64,000 nt of DNA from Staphylococcus aureus. Its GTDB lineage: Bacteria; Bacillota; Bacilli; Staphylococcales; Staphylococcaceae. Positions 10,226-22,476 of the stretch are shown here, one piece after another. Location: positions 2,604,001 through 2,668,000 of the forward strand of contig NZ_CP011526.1 in NCBI RefSeq assembly GCF_001027105.1, written 5' to 3'. The notes beneath the pieces were generated by a model that worked only from the letters and a program-made list of their open reading frames with translations, searched no databases and was not told where the DNA came from. Numbering within the stretch: position 1 is the stretch's first letter; every line of letters starts with the position of its first letter. Made by a program: the position numbers and the translations under genes.

Positions 10226-11908
10226 ATGAACCAACATTTACTAGGAAATCCAAAATTAACTGTAACTCATGTCAATGAAGTTAAAGCCGGTATTAACCAC
10301 ATCGTTGTCGACAGTGTTCAATATGGAAATCAAGAAATGATTATGGAAAAAGATGTCACTGTGGAAATGCGCGATGGCGAAAAATTATATATTAATATTT
10401 TCAGACCAAATAAAGATGGCAAATTCCCTGTAGTTATGTCTGCAGATACTTACGGTAAAGATAATAAGCCTAAAATCACAAATATGGGTGCCCTTTGGCC
10501 AACATTAGGTACCATTCCGACATCTAGTTTTACACCTGAAGAATCACCAGACCCAGGATTTTGGGTGCCAAATGATTATGTTGTAGTTAAAGTTGCATTA
10601 CGCGGTAGTGACAAATCCAAAGGCGTCTTATCTCCATGGTCAAAAAGAGAAGCGGAAGATTATTACGAAGTGATTGAATGGGCAGCAAATCAGTCATGGA
10701 GTAATGGAAATATCGGGACAAATGGTGTTTCTTATCTTGCGGTGACTCAATGGTGGGTCGCATCATTAAATCCACCACATTTAAAAGCAATGATTCCTTG
10801 GGAAGGCTTAAATGATATGTATAGAGAAGTAGCCTTTCACGGAGGTATACCAGATACTGGCTTTTATCGTTTCTGGACTCAAGGTATTTTTGCGAGATGG
10901 ACAGATAATCCAAATATCGAAGATTTGATTCAAGCACAACAAGAACATCCTCTGTTCGATGATTTTTGGAAACAGCGTCAAGTGCCATTATCACAAATTA
11001 AAACACCTCTACTAACATGTGCTAGTTGGTCTACACAAGGTTTGCACAACCGTGGCTCTTTTGAAGGATTTAAACAAGCTGCATCTGAAGAAAAATGGCT
11101 ATATGTGCATGGACGTAAAGAGTGGGAAAGTTACTACGCTAGAGAAAATCTCGAACGCCAAAAATCATTCTTTGATTTTTACCTTAAAGAAGAAAATAAC
11201 GATTGGAAAGATACGCCTCATGTCATTTATGAAGTTAGAGATCAATTTTATAAAGGCGAATTCAAATCAGCGTCAGCGTTCCCTTTACCTAACGCAGAAT
11301 ATACACCATTGTATTTGAATGCTGAAAATCACACATTGAATCATGCAAAGATTAGTAGCGCGCATGTCGCACAATATGACTCTGAAGATAAACAACAAGA
11401 TGTAAGTTTTAAATATACGTTTGACAAAGATACTGAGTTAGTTGGAAACATGAACTTAAAACTATGGGTAAGCACTAAAGACTCAGATGATATGGATTTA
11501 TTTGCAGGTATTAAAAAGTTAGATCGTCGTGGTAATGAAGTTAACTTCCCTGATTTTAATCATATTGAAAATGGTCAAGTAGCTACTGGTTGGTTACGCG
11601 TATCACATCGTGAATTAGATCAAGAAAAATCCTCAATCGCGCAACCTTGGCATAAACATGAAACAGAATTAAAGTTGTCACAAGATGAGATTGTACCTGT
11701 TGAAATCGAATTGTTACCTTCAGGCACGCTATTTAAACAAGGCGAAACATTGGAAGTTGTTGTAAAGGGTAGTGAAATTGTAATTGGTAATAGTACTCCT
11801 GGCATGAAAACACGTTATGAACATGAAGAAACCGTAAATAAAGGCATGCACATGATTTATACTGGTGGTAAATATGATTCACAATTAATCATTCCTATCG
11901 TTAATTGA
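10226..11908 (+). CDS. CocE/NonD-family hydrolase (X-Pro dipeptidyl-peptidase superfamily)
   Basis: 560 aa. An alpha/beta hydrolase domain starts near residue 50 (VEMRDGEKLYINIFRP) and carries the nucleophile elbow GTNGVSYLA (G-x-S-Y). A C-terminal jelly-roll beta domain, as in cocaine esterase and X-Pro dipeptidyl peptidases, follows. No signal peptide, so cytoplasmic. ATG at 10226 is chosen because AAAAAGGTG precedes it; the longer TTG-start reading lacks an RBS. Divergent from the TetR regulator, which likely controls it. It is probably an esterase or acylase; the substrate is unknown. Confidence 0.88.
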   Translation: MNQHLLGNPKLTVTHVNEVKAGINHIVVDSVQYGNQEMIMEKDVTVEMRDGEKLYINIFRPNKDGKFPVVMSADTYGKDNKPKITNMGALWPTLGTIPTSSFTPEESPDPGFWVPNDYVVVKVALRGSDKSKGVLSPWSKREAEDYYEVIEWAANQSWSNGNIGTNGVSYLAVTQWWVASLNPPHLKAMIPWEGLNDMYREVAFHGGIPDTGFYRFWTQGIFARWTDNPNIEDLIQAQQEHPLFDDFWKQRQVPLSQIKTPLLTCASWSTQGLHNRGSFEGFKQAASEEKWLYVHGRKEWESYYARENLERQKSFFDFYLKEENNDWKDTPHVIYEVRDQFYKGEFKSASAFPLPNAEYTPLYLNAENHTLNHAKISSAHVAQYDSEDKQQDVSFKYTFDKDTELVGNMNLKLWVSTKDSDDMDLFAGIKKLDRRGNEVNFPDFNHIENGQVATGWLRVSHRELDQEKSSIAQPWHKHETELKLSQDEIVPVEIELLPSGTLFKQGETLEVVVKGSEIVIGNSTPGMKTRYEHEETVNKGMHMIYTGGKYDSQLIIPIVN

Positions 11909-11974
11909 TATGCAGCAATTACGGTCGCTTTTGATTAAAAGTGACATAGTGATAGGACTGTATAACAAGAGAAA

Positions 11975-12008
11975 GCCACACGCTTGGAATCTTAAACCAA
12001 GGTGTGGC
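11975..12008. terminator. Bidirectional terminator hydrolase / panD
   Basis: Arms GCCACACGCTTGG and CCAAGGTGTGGC pair with one bulge; CCTTTTTATT follows on the plus strand. Confidence 0.75.
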
Positions 12009-12036
12009 CCTTTTTATTATTGATGGCTATTTAATT

Positions 12037-12420
12037 TTATAACACTATCGTATTTTCTTTTTCATGAATCATTTCAATAATGACATTATCTTCATTCATT
12101 ACTGCTACTTTAGGTGCATGGTTTTTAATTTCTTCTTCATTCAACTGTGCATAAGTCATGATTATGACTACATCGCCTACTTCAACAAGTCTTGACGCTG
12201 CACCGTTTAAACAAATTTTACCACTACCTCTTTCACCAGCTATTACGTATGTTTCAAAACGTGCACCATTATTATTATTCACGATGGCTACTTTTTCATT
12301 TGGCAAGATGTCTACCGCTTCCAATATATCTGAATCAATCGTAATGCTACCTACATAATTTAAATTTGACTCAGTCACTCTTGCTCTATGAATTTTAGCA
12401 TTCATCATTGTTCTTATCAC
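12037..12420 (-). CDS. panD: Aspartate 1-decarboxylase proenzyme
   Basis: 127 aa. Makes beta-alanine from aspartate for pantothenate synthesis, using a pyruvoyl cofactor. The self-cleavage site Gly-Ser is in YVGSITID (G24-S25), and the catalytic tail and fold match PanD. The GTG start at 12420 gives [14 protein letters not shown] and sits after GGAGCTGAATAAA. The longer TTG reading would place the RBS inside the gene. Last gene of panBCD, starting 2 bp before the panC stop codon ends. Confidence 0.96.
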
Positions 12421-12421
12421 T

Positions 12422-14084
<1,663 letters not shown>

Positions 14085-14156
14085 TGTTATTCAACCTCTT
14101 TTTGCAGTATTATTAGAAATAGTATAATGAATCTTTTATAGAAAGGAAAGAAGAAG

Positions 14157-15017
14157 ATGTTATCAGTTGCGATTATCGGCCCAGGCGCTGTCGGTACAAC
14201 TATTGCCTATGAATTACAACAATCATTGCCTCATACAACGCTTATCGGGAGACACGCCAAAACAATAACATATTATACTGTACCACATGCACCTGCACAA
14301 GATATTGTTGTGAAAGGTTATGAAGATGTCACAAACACATTTGATGTTATTATTATTGCAGTCAAAACACATCAACTTGATGCAGTTATTCCTCATTTAA
14401 CTCATCTTGCACATGAGGACACGCTCATCATTTTAGCCCAAAATGGTTATGGTCAACTCGAACATATTTCATTTAAAAACGTATGCCAAGCAGTTGTCTA
14501 TATAAGTGGTCAAAAGAAAGGCGATGTTGTTACGCACTTCAGAGATTATCAATTACGTATACAAGATAATGCATTAACTCGACAATTTAGAGATTTGGTC
14601 CAAGACAGTCAAATCGACATTGTATTAGAAGCAAATATTCAACAAGCTATTTGGTATAAATTGTTAGTTAACTTGGGCATTAATTCTATCACAGCACTCG
14701 GTAGACAGACCGTTGCAATCATGCATAATCCTGAAATACGTACACTGTGTAGACAGCTATTACTAGATGGTTGTCGTGTTGCACAGGCAGAGGGGTTAAA
14801 CTTTTCAGAACAAACTGTCGATACTATTATGACTATATATCAAGGTTATCCCGACGAAATGGGAACGAGCATGTATTACGACATTGCGCATCAGCAACCT
14901 CTTGAAGTCGAAGCGATTCAAGGCTTTATTTATCGACGTGCACGTGAACACAATCTTGACACCCCATATCTTGATACTATTTATAGCTTTTTACGCGCGT
15001 ATCAACAAAATATGTAA
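14157..15017 (+). CDS. panE: Ketopantoate reductase-like protein (2-dehydropantoate 2-reductase)
   Basis: 286 aa. N-terminal NADPH-binding Rossmann motif IIGPGAVGTTIAYEL, then the ApbA/PanE C-terminal helical domain with the catalytic Lys region (AIWYKLLVNLGIN). It reduces ketopantoate to pantoate and sits back to back with panBCD, which supports that role. IlvC can also catalyse this step in many bacteria, so redundancy is possible. RBS GAAAGGAAAG before ATG at 14157. Confidence 0.9.
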   Translation: MLSVAIIGPGAVGTTIAYELQQSLPHTTLIGRHAKTITYYTVPHAPAQDIVVKGYEDVTNTFDVIIIAVKTHQLDAVIPHLTHLAHEDTLIILAQNGYGQLEHISFKNVCQAVVYISGQKKGDVVTHFRDYQLRIQDNALTRQFRDLVQDSQIDIVLEANIQQAIWYKLLVNLGINSITALGRQTVAIMHNPEIRTLCRQLLLDGCRVAQAEGLNFSEQTVDTIMTIYQGYPDEMGTSMYYDIAHQQPLEVEAIQGFIYRRAREHNLDTPYLDTIYSFLRAYQQNM

Positions 15018-15033
15018 GCACATATATAATATA

Positions 15034-15090
15034 AAAAGACCTTAACGATGCATTTAGAACCACCTGTTCCTAATATCGCTAAGGTCTTTT
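15034..15090. terminator. Bidirectional terminator panE / alsD
   Basis: Arms AAAAGACCTTAACGAT and ATCGCTAAGGTCTTTT match at 15 of 16 positions, with T-runs on both strands, between convergent genes. Confidence 0.85.
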
Positions 15091-15102
15091 AATTATATTA
15101 GA

Positions 15103-15807
15103 CTATTCAGCTTCTCTAATTTCTTCTGCCACATCTTTATAGTCTATTTTCGCTTTAACAAACGTCTCGTTATTTACCGGGAAATGTTGTTGGAATGTTT
15201 CAAAGTTTTGTATCTCAACGACAACGTCATCCACTTCAAAGTCAAGAACATGTCCACCATAAGCTCTTTCATCATCCGCAAAATGTATATGAAAACCAGC
15301 AGACCCTACGCCATGAAATAATTCTGGTGTAAAAAATCCAACAATGGCACCACGAATATCTTGTCTTTTTTCCTCAGGTTGTCTGCGTGCTGAATCAATC
15401 AAACGTGTATATGGCGGTTGCTGAGCAGGCATCATTCGTACATGCATATGTTTAAATGTGCCATAAATTTTAACAGCCGAAAATAAATTCTCACTTAACA
15501 TTTCATTTTTAATTTGTGCAAATACATCATCTTGTGATAATTGTTGCAATGGAAATGTCTTACTCGCTTTAAAATTAGTAATCGATGCATACGGTACTTT
15601 CTCATCGCCTTTTAATTCTATAAATTCTTTATGCTCGTTAGCATGATATGCCTTTCCGTCTAAAAATATTACTTCGCCATCAGACCCTGTTAACGTTGCA
15701 ATCCCTAAATTCCCATGTTCTAACAATTCATTAATTGTAGCTGTGCCTTCTAGTAAGCCAGCCATTAACGTACCTAATGTACCATGTTGATACAAGACAT
15801 TCGTCAT
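15103..15807 (-). CDS. alsD: Alpha-acetolactate decarboxylase
   Basis: 234 aa. Converts acetolactate to acetoin in neutral-product overflow metabolism. The metal site His residues are in GFHIHFADDERAYGGHVLDF, with the preceding Glu/Arg positions of the family present. Also called budA. It precedes ldh2 on the same strand but is separated from it by a terminator, so it is transcribed alone. No acetolactate synthase gene lies beside it in this window. Confidence 0.93.
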   Translation of the reverse strand: MTNVLYQHGTLGTLMAGLLEGTATINELLEHGNLGIATLTGSDGEVIFLDGKAYHANEHKEFIELKGDEKVPYASITNFKASKTFPLQQLSQDDVFAQIKNEMLSENLFSAVKIYGTFKHMHVRMMPAQQPPYTRLIDSARRQPEEKRQDIRGAIVGFFTPELFHGVGSAGFHIHFADDERAYGGHVLDFEVDDVVVEIQNFETFQQHFPVNNETFVKAKIDYKDVAEEIREAE

Positions 15808-16001
15808 TCCAAAACCATCTCCCTATAGTTATTCCTCGTTGTCATGCTCTACTTCGTGATTAATGCAGAACTACTTTCCTTTATACTCAATGACGCCTCA
15901 ACATTTTTATTCATGTCACTAAATTTTCACGAGTCATAATACTTTATTCAATTATTATTTTACGCAAAAGTATTGCCTCTATCAATGCTTGCTAAAAAAA
16001 T

Positions 16002-16043
16002 GGACCTATCAGTGCCACGTGTTACTGCAACACTAATAGATCC
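16002..16043 (-). terminator. Intrinsic terminator of ldh2
   Basis: Arms GGACCTATCAGTG and CACTAATAGATCC pair at 11 of 13 positions; ATTTTTTTAG follows on the minus strand. Confidence 0.75.
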
Positions 16044-16084
16044 TCTTACCATTAATATATTTCTAATTAATACTTAAAATAGGC

Positions 16085-17044
16085 TTAGTCTTCTAATAAA
16101 TATTTAATTGAATCAAATGTATCTTCTAATGTTTTAACAGATTTATCGAACAACGCTTGTTCTTCGGCACTTAATGGCATTTCATAAATTTTAACTGCGC
16201 CATGTTGGTTAACTAATGTTGGTACACCTAGGTAAACGCCTTTGTGACCACCATATTGACCATCTAATTGTATAGAAACATTTAAGACATTATTTTCATT
16301 ATTTAAAATGGCTTTTGAAATGCGCATCAATGCTAATGCAATACCATAGTATGTTGACCCTTTAGCTTGGATAATTTCATAAGCAGCGTCACGTGTATTC
16401 ACATAAATTTCTTCCGCTTTAGCTTCGCTACCAGTTTGTTCTTTTAATGTGTCATATACTGAAATACCTGCTACATTTGCTTGTGACCAAACTGCAAGTT
16501 CAGTATCACCATGCTCGCCAATAATACTAGCGTCAACACTTGAAGGTGCAACACCAAGTTCTTGGCTAATTAAATATTGTAAACGTGCACTGTCCAATAC
16601 AGTACCTGAACCGATAACACGCTCTGCTGGTAATCCAGTATATTCTTTTACAAATCTTGTTAAAATGTCTACAGGGTTTGCCGCGATTAAGAAATATCCA
16701 TCAAAGCCACTATCCATAACACTCTTAACGATGCTCTTCATAATCTTAGTATTTTTTTCAACTAATTGTAAACGTGTTTCACCTGGCTTTTGAGGTGCAC
16801 CAGCTGTAATAACAACTAAATCTGCATCTTTACAGTCTTCGTATTCACCTGCTTTCACATCAACTGGTGAAGGACTGTGGACTGTACCATGGTTTAAATC
16901 TTGAACATCTGCTTTTACTTTGTCTTTTGCAATGTCAATAATTACAAATTCATCAGCAACACCTTGCGTAACCATTGCAAAGGCATAGCTTGATCCTACA
17001 GATCCATCTCCGATTAATACAACCTTTTTACCAAATGTTTTCAT
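16085..17044 (-). CDS. ldh2: L-lactate dehydrogenase 2
   Basis: 319 aa. NADH-dependent reduction of pyruvate to L-lactate. Rossmann motif [14 protein letters not shown], substrate loop with [10 protein letters not shown] (Arg), and catalytic His in [12 protein letters not shown]. It is one of the S. aureus L-LDH paralogues; this locus is ldh2 by neighbourhood (acetolactate decarboxylase and amino-acid permease). Start ATG at 17044 follows TTAGGAGAC. Likely expressed in low-oxygen conditions, but I saw no convincing Rex site. Confidence 0.95.
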
Positions 17045-17730
17045 AATTATGTCTCCTAACCTAATTGAATTTATTTTACACGTGACTACACGTAAAAATA
17101 TCTATACTGAAATTAAAGATTAACAATTTTATTTTATTATAATATTATGCTACCAAATTACAAACATAAAACTGAGATGTAAGCGGAGTCAAATTACACT
17201 CTATCGCCAATAAATATTGATATCTCAAGCTTTAGCACGTAATTTGAAATTTGTGACAATTTTTAGCATTCTAAAATTGCGTAACGACGCTATTTAAAGG
17301 CTTTAACAAACTATTGAGCTTTCTATTTTTTTCATTTTAAAAAGGATGGCTATTCGACTTAAATGACTTACTATATAACCTCCTATTTTCCGCCTTACCC
17401 TCATCATATTTGATGCATCATTTTATAGTCAAAGAATTACATTTCATACAAACTAGCCAATCAGACATAAACATGAAATTGATTTTAAAAATATAATGTG
17501 CAAAATTGTTAGAAAATTAGCAAAAAATAGTACTTATTCATTTAATATCTGTTATAATCAGTTTTATCATTTAAAAAATCTATGGATGTTATCAAGACAA
17601 GTCATTAATACGTAACATAAAGTTGTGATTTTTCAGAATTTTTAGACAAAATATTGATTATTTGTGCTATGATATAACATATTAAAAAACACCGTATAGA
17701 ATTGTTTATGAATGTTTGGGAGGAAAGTTT
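17045..17730. other. Long divergent intergenic region ldh2 / amino-acid permease
   Basis: 686 bp of AT-rich DNA. It contains the promoters of ldh2 (minus) and of the permease (plus, RBS GGGAGGAAAG). The short minus-strand open frame over 17605-17799 runs through the permease start and is not convincing. No tRNA, riboswitch or strong palindrome was recognised; a small RNA is possible but not supported. Confidence 0.5.
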
Positions 17731-19179
17731 ATGGGAAGTTTTTTCAATAAAATAGCACGAAAAGAGGATCCGGCTATCTATCAAAATAAAGATGGTCATT
17801 TAAAGCGTACACTTCGGGTGCGTGATTTCTTAGCTTTAGGTGTAGGAACAATTGTATCGACATCTATCTTTACGCTACCTGGCATTGTTGCTGCAGAACA
17901 TGCAGGACCGGCCGTTGCGTTATCATTCTTACTCGCTGCTATTGTTGCTGGTTTAGTTGCATTTACTTATGCAGAAATGGCTGCCGCTATGCCATTTGCA
18001 GGTTCAGCCTATTCTTGGGTCAATGTATTATTTGGTGAATTTTTTGGATGGGTTGCCGGTTGGGCTCTATTAGCTGAATATTTTATCGCCGTAGCCTTTG
18101 TTGCATCAGGATTCTCAGCGAATTTACGCGGACTTGTGAAACCAATTGGCATCGAATTACCTGCAGCATTATCAAATCCATTTGGTACAAATGGCGGTTT
18201 TATCGATATTATTGCTGCTATCGTTATTTTATTAACTGCATTATTACTATCACGTGGTATGTCGGAAGCAGCTCGTATGGAAAATATTTTAGTTATTTTA
18301 AAAGTATTAGCTATTATTTTATTTGTCATCGTAGGTTTAACAGCAATAAATGTTAGTAACTATGTGCCATTTATTCCAGAACACAAAGTAACTGCTACAG
18401 GTGACTTTGGTGGATGGCAAGGCATATATGCTGGTGTTTCAATGATTTTCTTAGCGTATATCGGTTTCGATTCTATCGCAGCAAACTCAGCAGAAGCACT
18501 TGATCCTCAAAAGACAATGCCTAGAGGTATTCTTGGTTCTTTAAGCGTTGCTATCGTATTATTTATTGCTGTAGCACTTGTGTTAGTTGGTATGTTCCAT
18601 TACTCACAATACGCAAACAATGCTGAACCTGTTGGTTGGGCTTTACGTCAAAGTGGTCATGGTGTTGTAGCAGCTATTGTTCAAGCTATCTCTGTTATCG
18701 GTATGTTTACAGCATTAATTGGTATGATGTTAGCAGGCTCACGTTTACTTTATTCATTTGGACGTGACGGCTTATTACCTTCATGGTTAAGCCACTTAAA
18801 CGACAAACATTTACCTAATCGCGCACTAGTTATACTTACTATTATTGGTGTTTTAATTGGTTCTATGTTCCCATTCGCATTTTTAGCACAATTAATTTCA
18901 GCAGGTACACTTGTTGCATTTATGTTCGTTTCATTAGCAATGTATCGTTTGAGAAAGCGTGAAGGTAAAGATCTACCAATTCCTGCATTTAAATTACCTT
19001 TATATCCTGTGTTACCAGCAATTACATTTGTTTTAGTATTGCTAGTATTCTGGGGATTAGGATTCGAAGCGAAATTATACACTTTAATTTGGTTTATTGT
19101 TGGTATCATCCTATATTTAAGTTATGGACTTAGACATTCTAAGAAAAATGACGTAGCTGAATACCACCCACCAAAATAA
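17731..19179 (+). CDS. APC-family amino acid permease
   Basis: 482 aa with about 12 hydrophobic segments. The start region FLALGVGTIVSTSIFTLPGI is the APC-superfamily TM1 ligand loop, and the YAEMAAAMPFAGSAYSW consensus lies in TM3. It resembles the cationic amino-acid transporter-type branch (YfnA-like). ATG at 17731 is preferred because GGGAGGAAAG precedes it. It converges on a class III aminotransferase, which may act on the imported compound; that link is inference. Confidence 0.9.
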   Translation: MGSFFNKIARKEDPAIYQNKDGHLKRTLRVRDFLALGVGTIVSTSIFTLPGIVAAEHAGPAVALSFLLAAIVAGLVAFTYAEMAAAMPFAGSAYSWVNVLFGEFFGWVAGWALLAEYFIAVAFVASGFSANLRGLVKPIGIELPAALSNPFGTNGGFIDIIAAIVILLTALLLSRGMSEAARMENILVILKVLAIILFVIVGLTAINVSNYVPFIPEHKVTATGDFGGWQGIYAGVSMIFLAYIGFDSIAANSAEALDPQKTMPRGILGSLSVAIVLFIAVALVLVGMFHYSQYANNAEPVGWALRQSGHGVVAAIVQAISVIGMFTALIGMMLAGSRLLYSFGRDGLLPSWLSHLNDKHLPNRALVILTIIGVLIGSMFPFAFLAQLISAGTLVAFMFVSLAMYRLRKREGKDLPIPAFKLPLYPVLPAITFVLVLLVFWGLGFEAKLYTLIWFIVGIILYLSYGLRHSKKNDVAEYHPPK

Positions 19180-19190
19180 AAAATAAAAAA

Positions 19191-19232
19191 AATCATTTCC
19201 CATCTGATTAACATCCAGATGTGGAAATGATT
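19191..19232. terminator. Bidirectional terminator permease / aminotransferase
   Basis: Arms AATCATTTCC and GGAAATGATT plus inner ATCTG/CAGAT, with T-runs on both strands, between convergent genes. Confidence 0.85.
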
Positions 19233-19259
19233 TTTTATTTTATATTAAGATAATCGCTA

Positions 19260-20597
19260 TTACCAACCTTGTCCAGATATGTCATATTGATCTAAGTTAC
19301 CTGCTTCCAAAGCAGTCAGTGCATCTTCTATAGTGTTTAACGCCGTGTCTAATTGCTCATATGTTATTACCAATGGCGGTTGGAATCGCAACACATTTCC
19401 TGCTACAGCTATAATAACTACGCCATGCTCAAAGCAGTAATTACAAATTTTAAGTGCCGCACTGGCATCACGTGTTTTGAGTTTTTTGTCGGAAACAATA
19501 TCAATACCAATGCTCAGACCTTTACCTCTAACATCGCCTACACTATTGTATTTAGATACCCATTGATCCATTCGTTTCCTAACATATTCCCCTTTTTCCG
19601 CACTAGCCTGAAGAAGCGACTGATCTTCAATCATTTGAATTGTGGCTAATGCAGCTTCACAACTAACTGGATTAGCACCTGTTGTAAATAAATGTGCTGG
19701 TGCTTCTAAACAATTCATAATCTCTTTGCGTCCAACAATTGCTGACATAGGCATACCACCTGCTAAGGATTTTCCGAAAGTGATTAAATCAGGCGTAAAA
19801 TTAAAATGCGAGACTGAACTCCATGTACCTGTTCTCCCAAAACCTTGTTGAATATCATCGACAGCGATTAAAATACCATGTTCACGACAAATCTTTTCTA
19901 ACGCTTCAAAATACCCTGGAACTGGTTCTAAAAGTCCACCATCGCCTTGTATCGTTTCAATAACAATACATGCTACTTCGTCAGCAGGTACATACTTCGC
20001 AAACATTTCTTTTAAGGGTGCTAAATATTCTTCTACTGAATTAGCTTGTGGCTGCTCGTACATACCACGATATTTATCTGGAAACGGAATATGATAAAAA
20101 CCATTCAATAACGGACCATAATGTTTGCGCATATTTAAACTAATAGCTGACATAGACAATGAGCCAAAAGTTGAACCATGATATGCATTAGTGAAACTAA
20201 TGATATAAGGACGCCCTGTATATGCTCTGGCAAATTTAATGATGCCATCATTTGCGTCTGATCCGGTTAATCCGAAGGTCACTCTTTTTTCAAAATCTCC
20301 AGGTGCAATCTCACAAAGCTTCTTAGCTAAACGTACCAACGGTTCATGATACATATATGCTGGTGTATAATGAATAAATTTATCAACTTGTGCCTTTATC
20401 GCTTCTGTTACTTCTCTAGGTGCATGACCTACGTTTTGAGAACTCGCACTCGATAACAAATCGATATATGTCTTCCCCTCAATATCAACCAATGTTGCTC
20501 CATATCCATGATCAATCACTAACGGATAATATTTAATACGTCCTGATTTCGCAAAATAATGTTCATCCTCTTGAATTAATTGATGTGCTTTACTCAT
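19260..20597 (-). CDS. Class III PLP-dependent aminotransferase
   Basis: 445 aa. The fold-type I class III signature is present: GLTGSDANDG, AYHGSTFGS, and VDDIQQGFGRTGTW with the PLP Lys in ITFGKSLAGGMPMSA. It resembles omega-aminotransferases such as GABA or diamine transaminases, but the substrate is not deducible. ATG at 20597 is chosen since GGGAGGGGA lies 7 nt before it; an upstream in-frame ATG would read through that RBS. Convergent with an APC permease. Confidence 0.9.
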   Translation of the reverse strand: MSKAHQLIQEDEHYFAKSGRIKYYPLVIDHGYGATLVDIEGKTYIDLLSSASSQNVGHAPREVTEAIKAQVDKFIHYTPAYMYHEPLVRLAKKLCEIAPGDFEKRVTFGLTGSDANDGIIKFARAYTGRPYIISFTNAYHGSTFGSLSMSAISLNMRKHYGPLLNGFYHIPFPDKYRGMYEQPQANSVEEYLAPLKEMFAKYVPADEVACIVIETIQGDGGLLEPVPGYFEALEKICREHGILIAVDDIQQGFGRTGTWSSVSHFNFTPDLITFGKSLAGGMPMSAIVGRKEIMNCLEAPAHLFTTGANPVSCEAALATIQMIEDQSLLQASAEKGEYVRKRMDQWVSKYNSVGDVRGKGLSIGIDIVSDKKLKTRDASAALKICNYCFEHGVVIIAVAGNVLRFQPPLVITYEQLDTALNTIEDALTALEAGNLDQYDISGQGW

Positions 20598-20854
20598 ATA
20601 CATTCCCCTCCCATTGACAGTATTAATGTGCAAGCAAAGTGGCCTCTCTTAAATCGATTATAAAATCCGATTTAAAATCCTGCTCAAATACCGTCATGCC
20701 TCTATGAATACTATCCAATATACTAATAAAATTCAGATTTGTAAATATATTCTGATAATTAAGAATTTTATATCAATCTACTTTGTTTATGCGCATAATT
20801 TTGTTCGATTAGGGAATTGTTTACTATATTCCATTTGACTCTGAGGTGATACGA

Positions 20855-21271
20855 ATGCGTTTAAAAGTATTGTTCCATTTCATTGCTGCTATTTTCATAT
20901 CATTCATGTTGCTATGGATGACCATGTTGTTTGACTTAATAAGCAATCAATCACATTTAAAAGCTTTATTATTGAATTTAGATTTTCTAATTCCTTCTGA
21001 CAATACACCATATATTCTAGAAATAATATGTCACTTACTAATTGGTAGCGTCATTTATTTTGTATTTGTGTTGCTGTTTCATACTTCTAAAAGGCTTTAC
21101 TATCTATGTTATATCCCTTTATTTTTCTTATTTATAGCATTGTATCCCTTTTTAGTATTTATTGCGCAACGTCCAATTTTTCAATTTAGTGTGACAGAAT
21201 TAATCGGTTGGATTATTACACATATTTTCTTTATGTCATTAATGGCGTTAGTCATACCTAGAATAAAATAA
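20855..21271 (+). CDS. Small four-span membrane protein, hypothetical
   Basis: 138 aa with about four hydrophobic segments (near residues 5-28, 50-70, 78-100, 112-135) and almost no soluble parts. Start ATG at 20855 follows TGAGGTG. Sits 122 bp upstream of fda on the same strand. No family recognised. Confidence 0.75.
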   Translation: MRLKVLFHFIAAIFISFMLLWMTMLFDLISNQSHLKALLLNLDFLIPSDNTPYILEIICHLLIGSVIYFVFVLLFHTSKRLYYLCYIPLFFLFIALYPFLVFIAQRPIFQFSVTELIGWIITHIFFMSLMALVIPRIK

Positions 21272-21393
21272 TATTTTTAATTAAACTGACAATTATTTTT
21301 CACATTTTATACACTTTTCAAGGTTTATGACTTGAGAAATGTTCTCATTTTTATCATACTGGAGGTGTATTGAAAAGTTAAGGAGTGGAAAGT

Positions 21394-22284
21394 ATGAATA
21401 AAGAGCAATTAGAAAAAATGAAAAATGGAAAAGGCTTTATTGCCGCATTAGACCAAAGTGGTGGTAGTACACCAAAAGCACTTAAAGAATATGGTGTAAA
21501 CGAAGATCAATATAGCAATGAAGACGAAATGTTCCAACTTGTTCACGATATGCGTACACGTGTGGTAACTTCACCTTCATTCTCACCAGATAAAATTTTG
21601 GGTGCTATTCTTTTCGAACAAACAATGGATCGCGAAGTAGAAAGCAAATACACTGCAGATTACTTAGCTGATAAAGGTGTTGTTCCGTTCTTAAAAGTAG
21701 ACAAAGGTCTTGCTGAAGAGCAAAATGGTGTTCAATTAATGAAACCAATCGACAACTTAGACAATTTATTAGACCGTGCAAACGAACGTCACATTTTTGG
21801 TACAAAAATGCGTTCTAACATTTTAGAATTAAATGAGCAAGGTATCAAAGACGTTGTTGAACAACAATTTGAAGTTGCTAAACAAATTATTGCTAAAGGT
21901 TTAGTTCCAATTATCGAACCAGAAGTTAATATTAATGCAAAAGACAAAGCTGAAATTGAAAAAGTATTAAAAGCTGAACTTAAAAAAGGTTTAGATAGCT
22001 TAAATGCTGATCAATTAGTAATGTTGAAATTAACAATTCCTACTGAACCAAACTTATACAAAGAGTTAGCTGAACATCCTAATGTTGTTCGTGTCGTTGT
22101 ATTATCAGGTGGTTACAGCAGAGAAAAAGCAAATGAATTACTTAAAGATAACGCTGAACTTATCGCAAGTTTCTCACGTGCATTAGCTAGTGATTTAAGA
22201 GCTGATCAATCTAAAGAAGAATTCGATAAAGCTTTAGGTGATGCTGTAGAATCAATCTACGACGCATCTGTAAACAAAAACTAA
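21394..22284 (+). CDS. fda: Fructose-bisphosphate aldolase class I
   Basis: 296 aa. Cleaves fructose-1,6-bisphosphate to DHAP and glyceraldehyde-3-phosphate through a Schiff-base Lys, in the segment LVMLKLTIP. The N-terminal [14 protein letters not shown] is the class I aldolase phosphate/substrate signature. ATG at 21394 follows GGAGTGGAAAGT. Highly optimised codon use fits strong expression. S. aureus also has a class II enzyme (fbaA) elsewhere, so this is the metal-independent paralogue. Confidence 0.96.
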
Positions 22285-22320
22285 TTTATACATTAAACTA
22301 TTTTTTGATATAAACTACTA

Positions 22321-22367
22321 AAAAGGACTCATACATGTGCTTTAAAGGCATTGTGTATGAGTCTTTT
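22321..22367 (+). terminator. Intrinsic terminator of fda
   Basis: Stem AAAAGGACTCATACA against TGTATGAGTCTTTT, followed by TTT on the plus strand. Confidence 0.85.
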
Positions 22368-22410
22368 TTGATTAAAGTTGATTTTGCCGTATGTATTAGA
22401 TTACGTAAAA

Positions 22411-22457
22411 AAATCGGACAGCTGAAAAATCTTTAAGATTTCTCAGTTGTCCGATTT
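22411..22457 (-). terminator. Intrinsic terminator of mqo2
   Basis: Arms AAATCGGACAGCTGA and TCAGTTGTCCGATTT, followed by a T-run on the minus strand; 20 bp past the mqo2 stop codon. Confidence 0.85.
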
Positions 22458-22476
22458 TAAATATAGCTATTAGAAT

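Noticed and set aside
17177..17190. cre-like TGTAAGCGGAGTCA upstream of ldh2
   Set aside because: Three mismatches to the consensus including the central TpT; considered chance.
17605..17799. Minus-strand 64-codon frame in the ldh2-permease gap
   Set aside because: Overlaps the permease RBS and start on the other strand, lacks its own RBS, and has low-complexity AT-derived composition.
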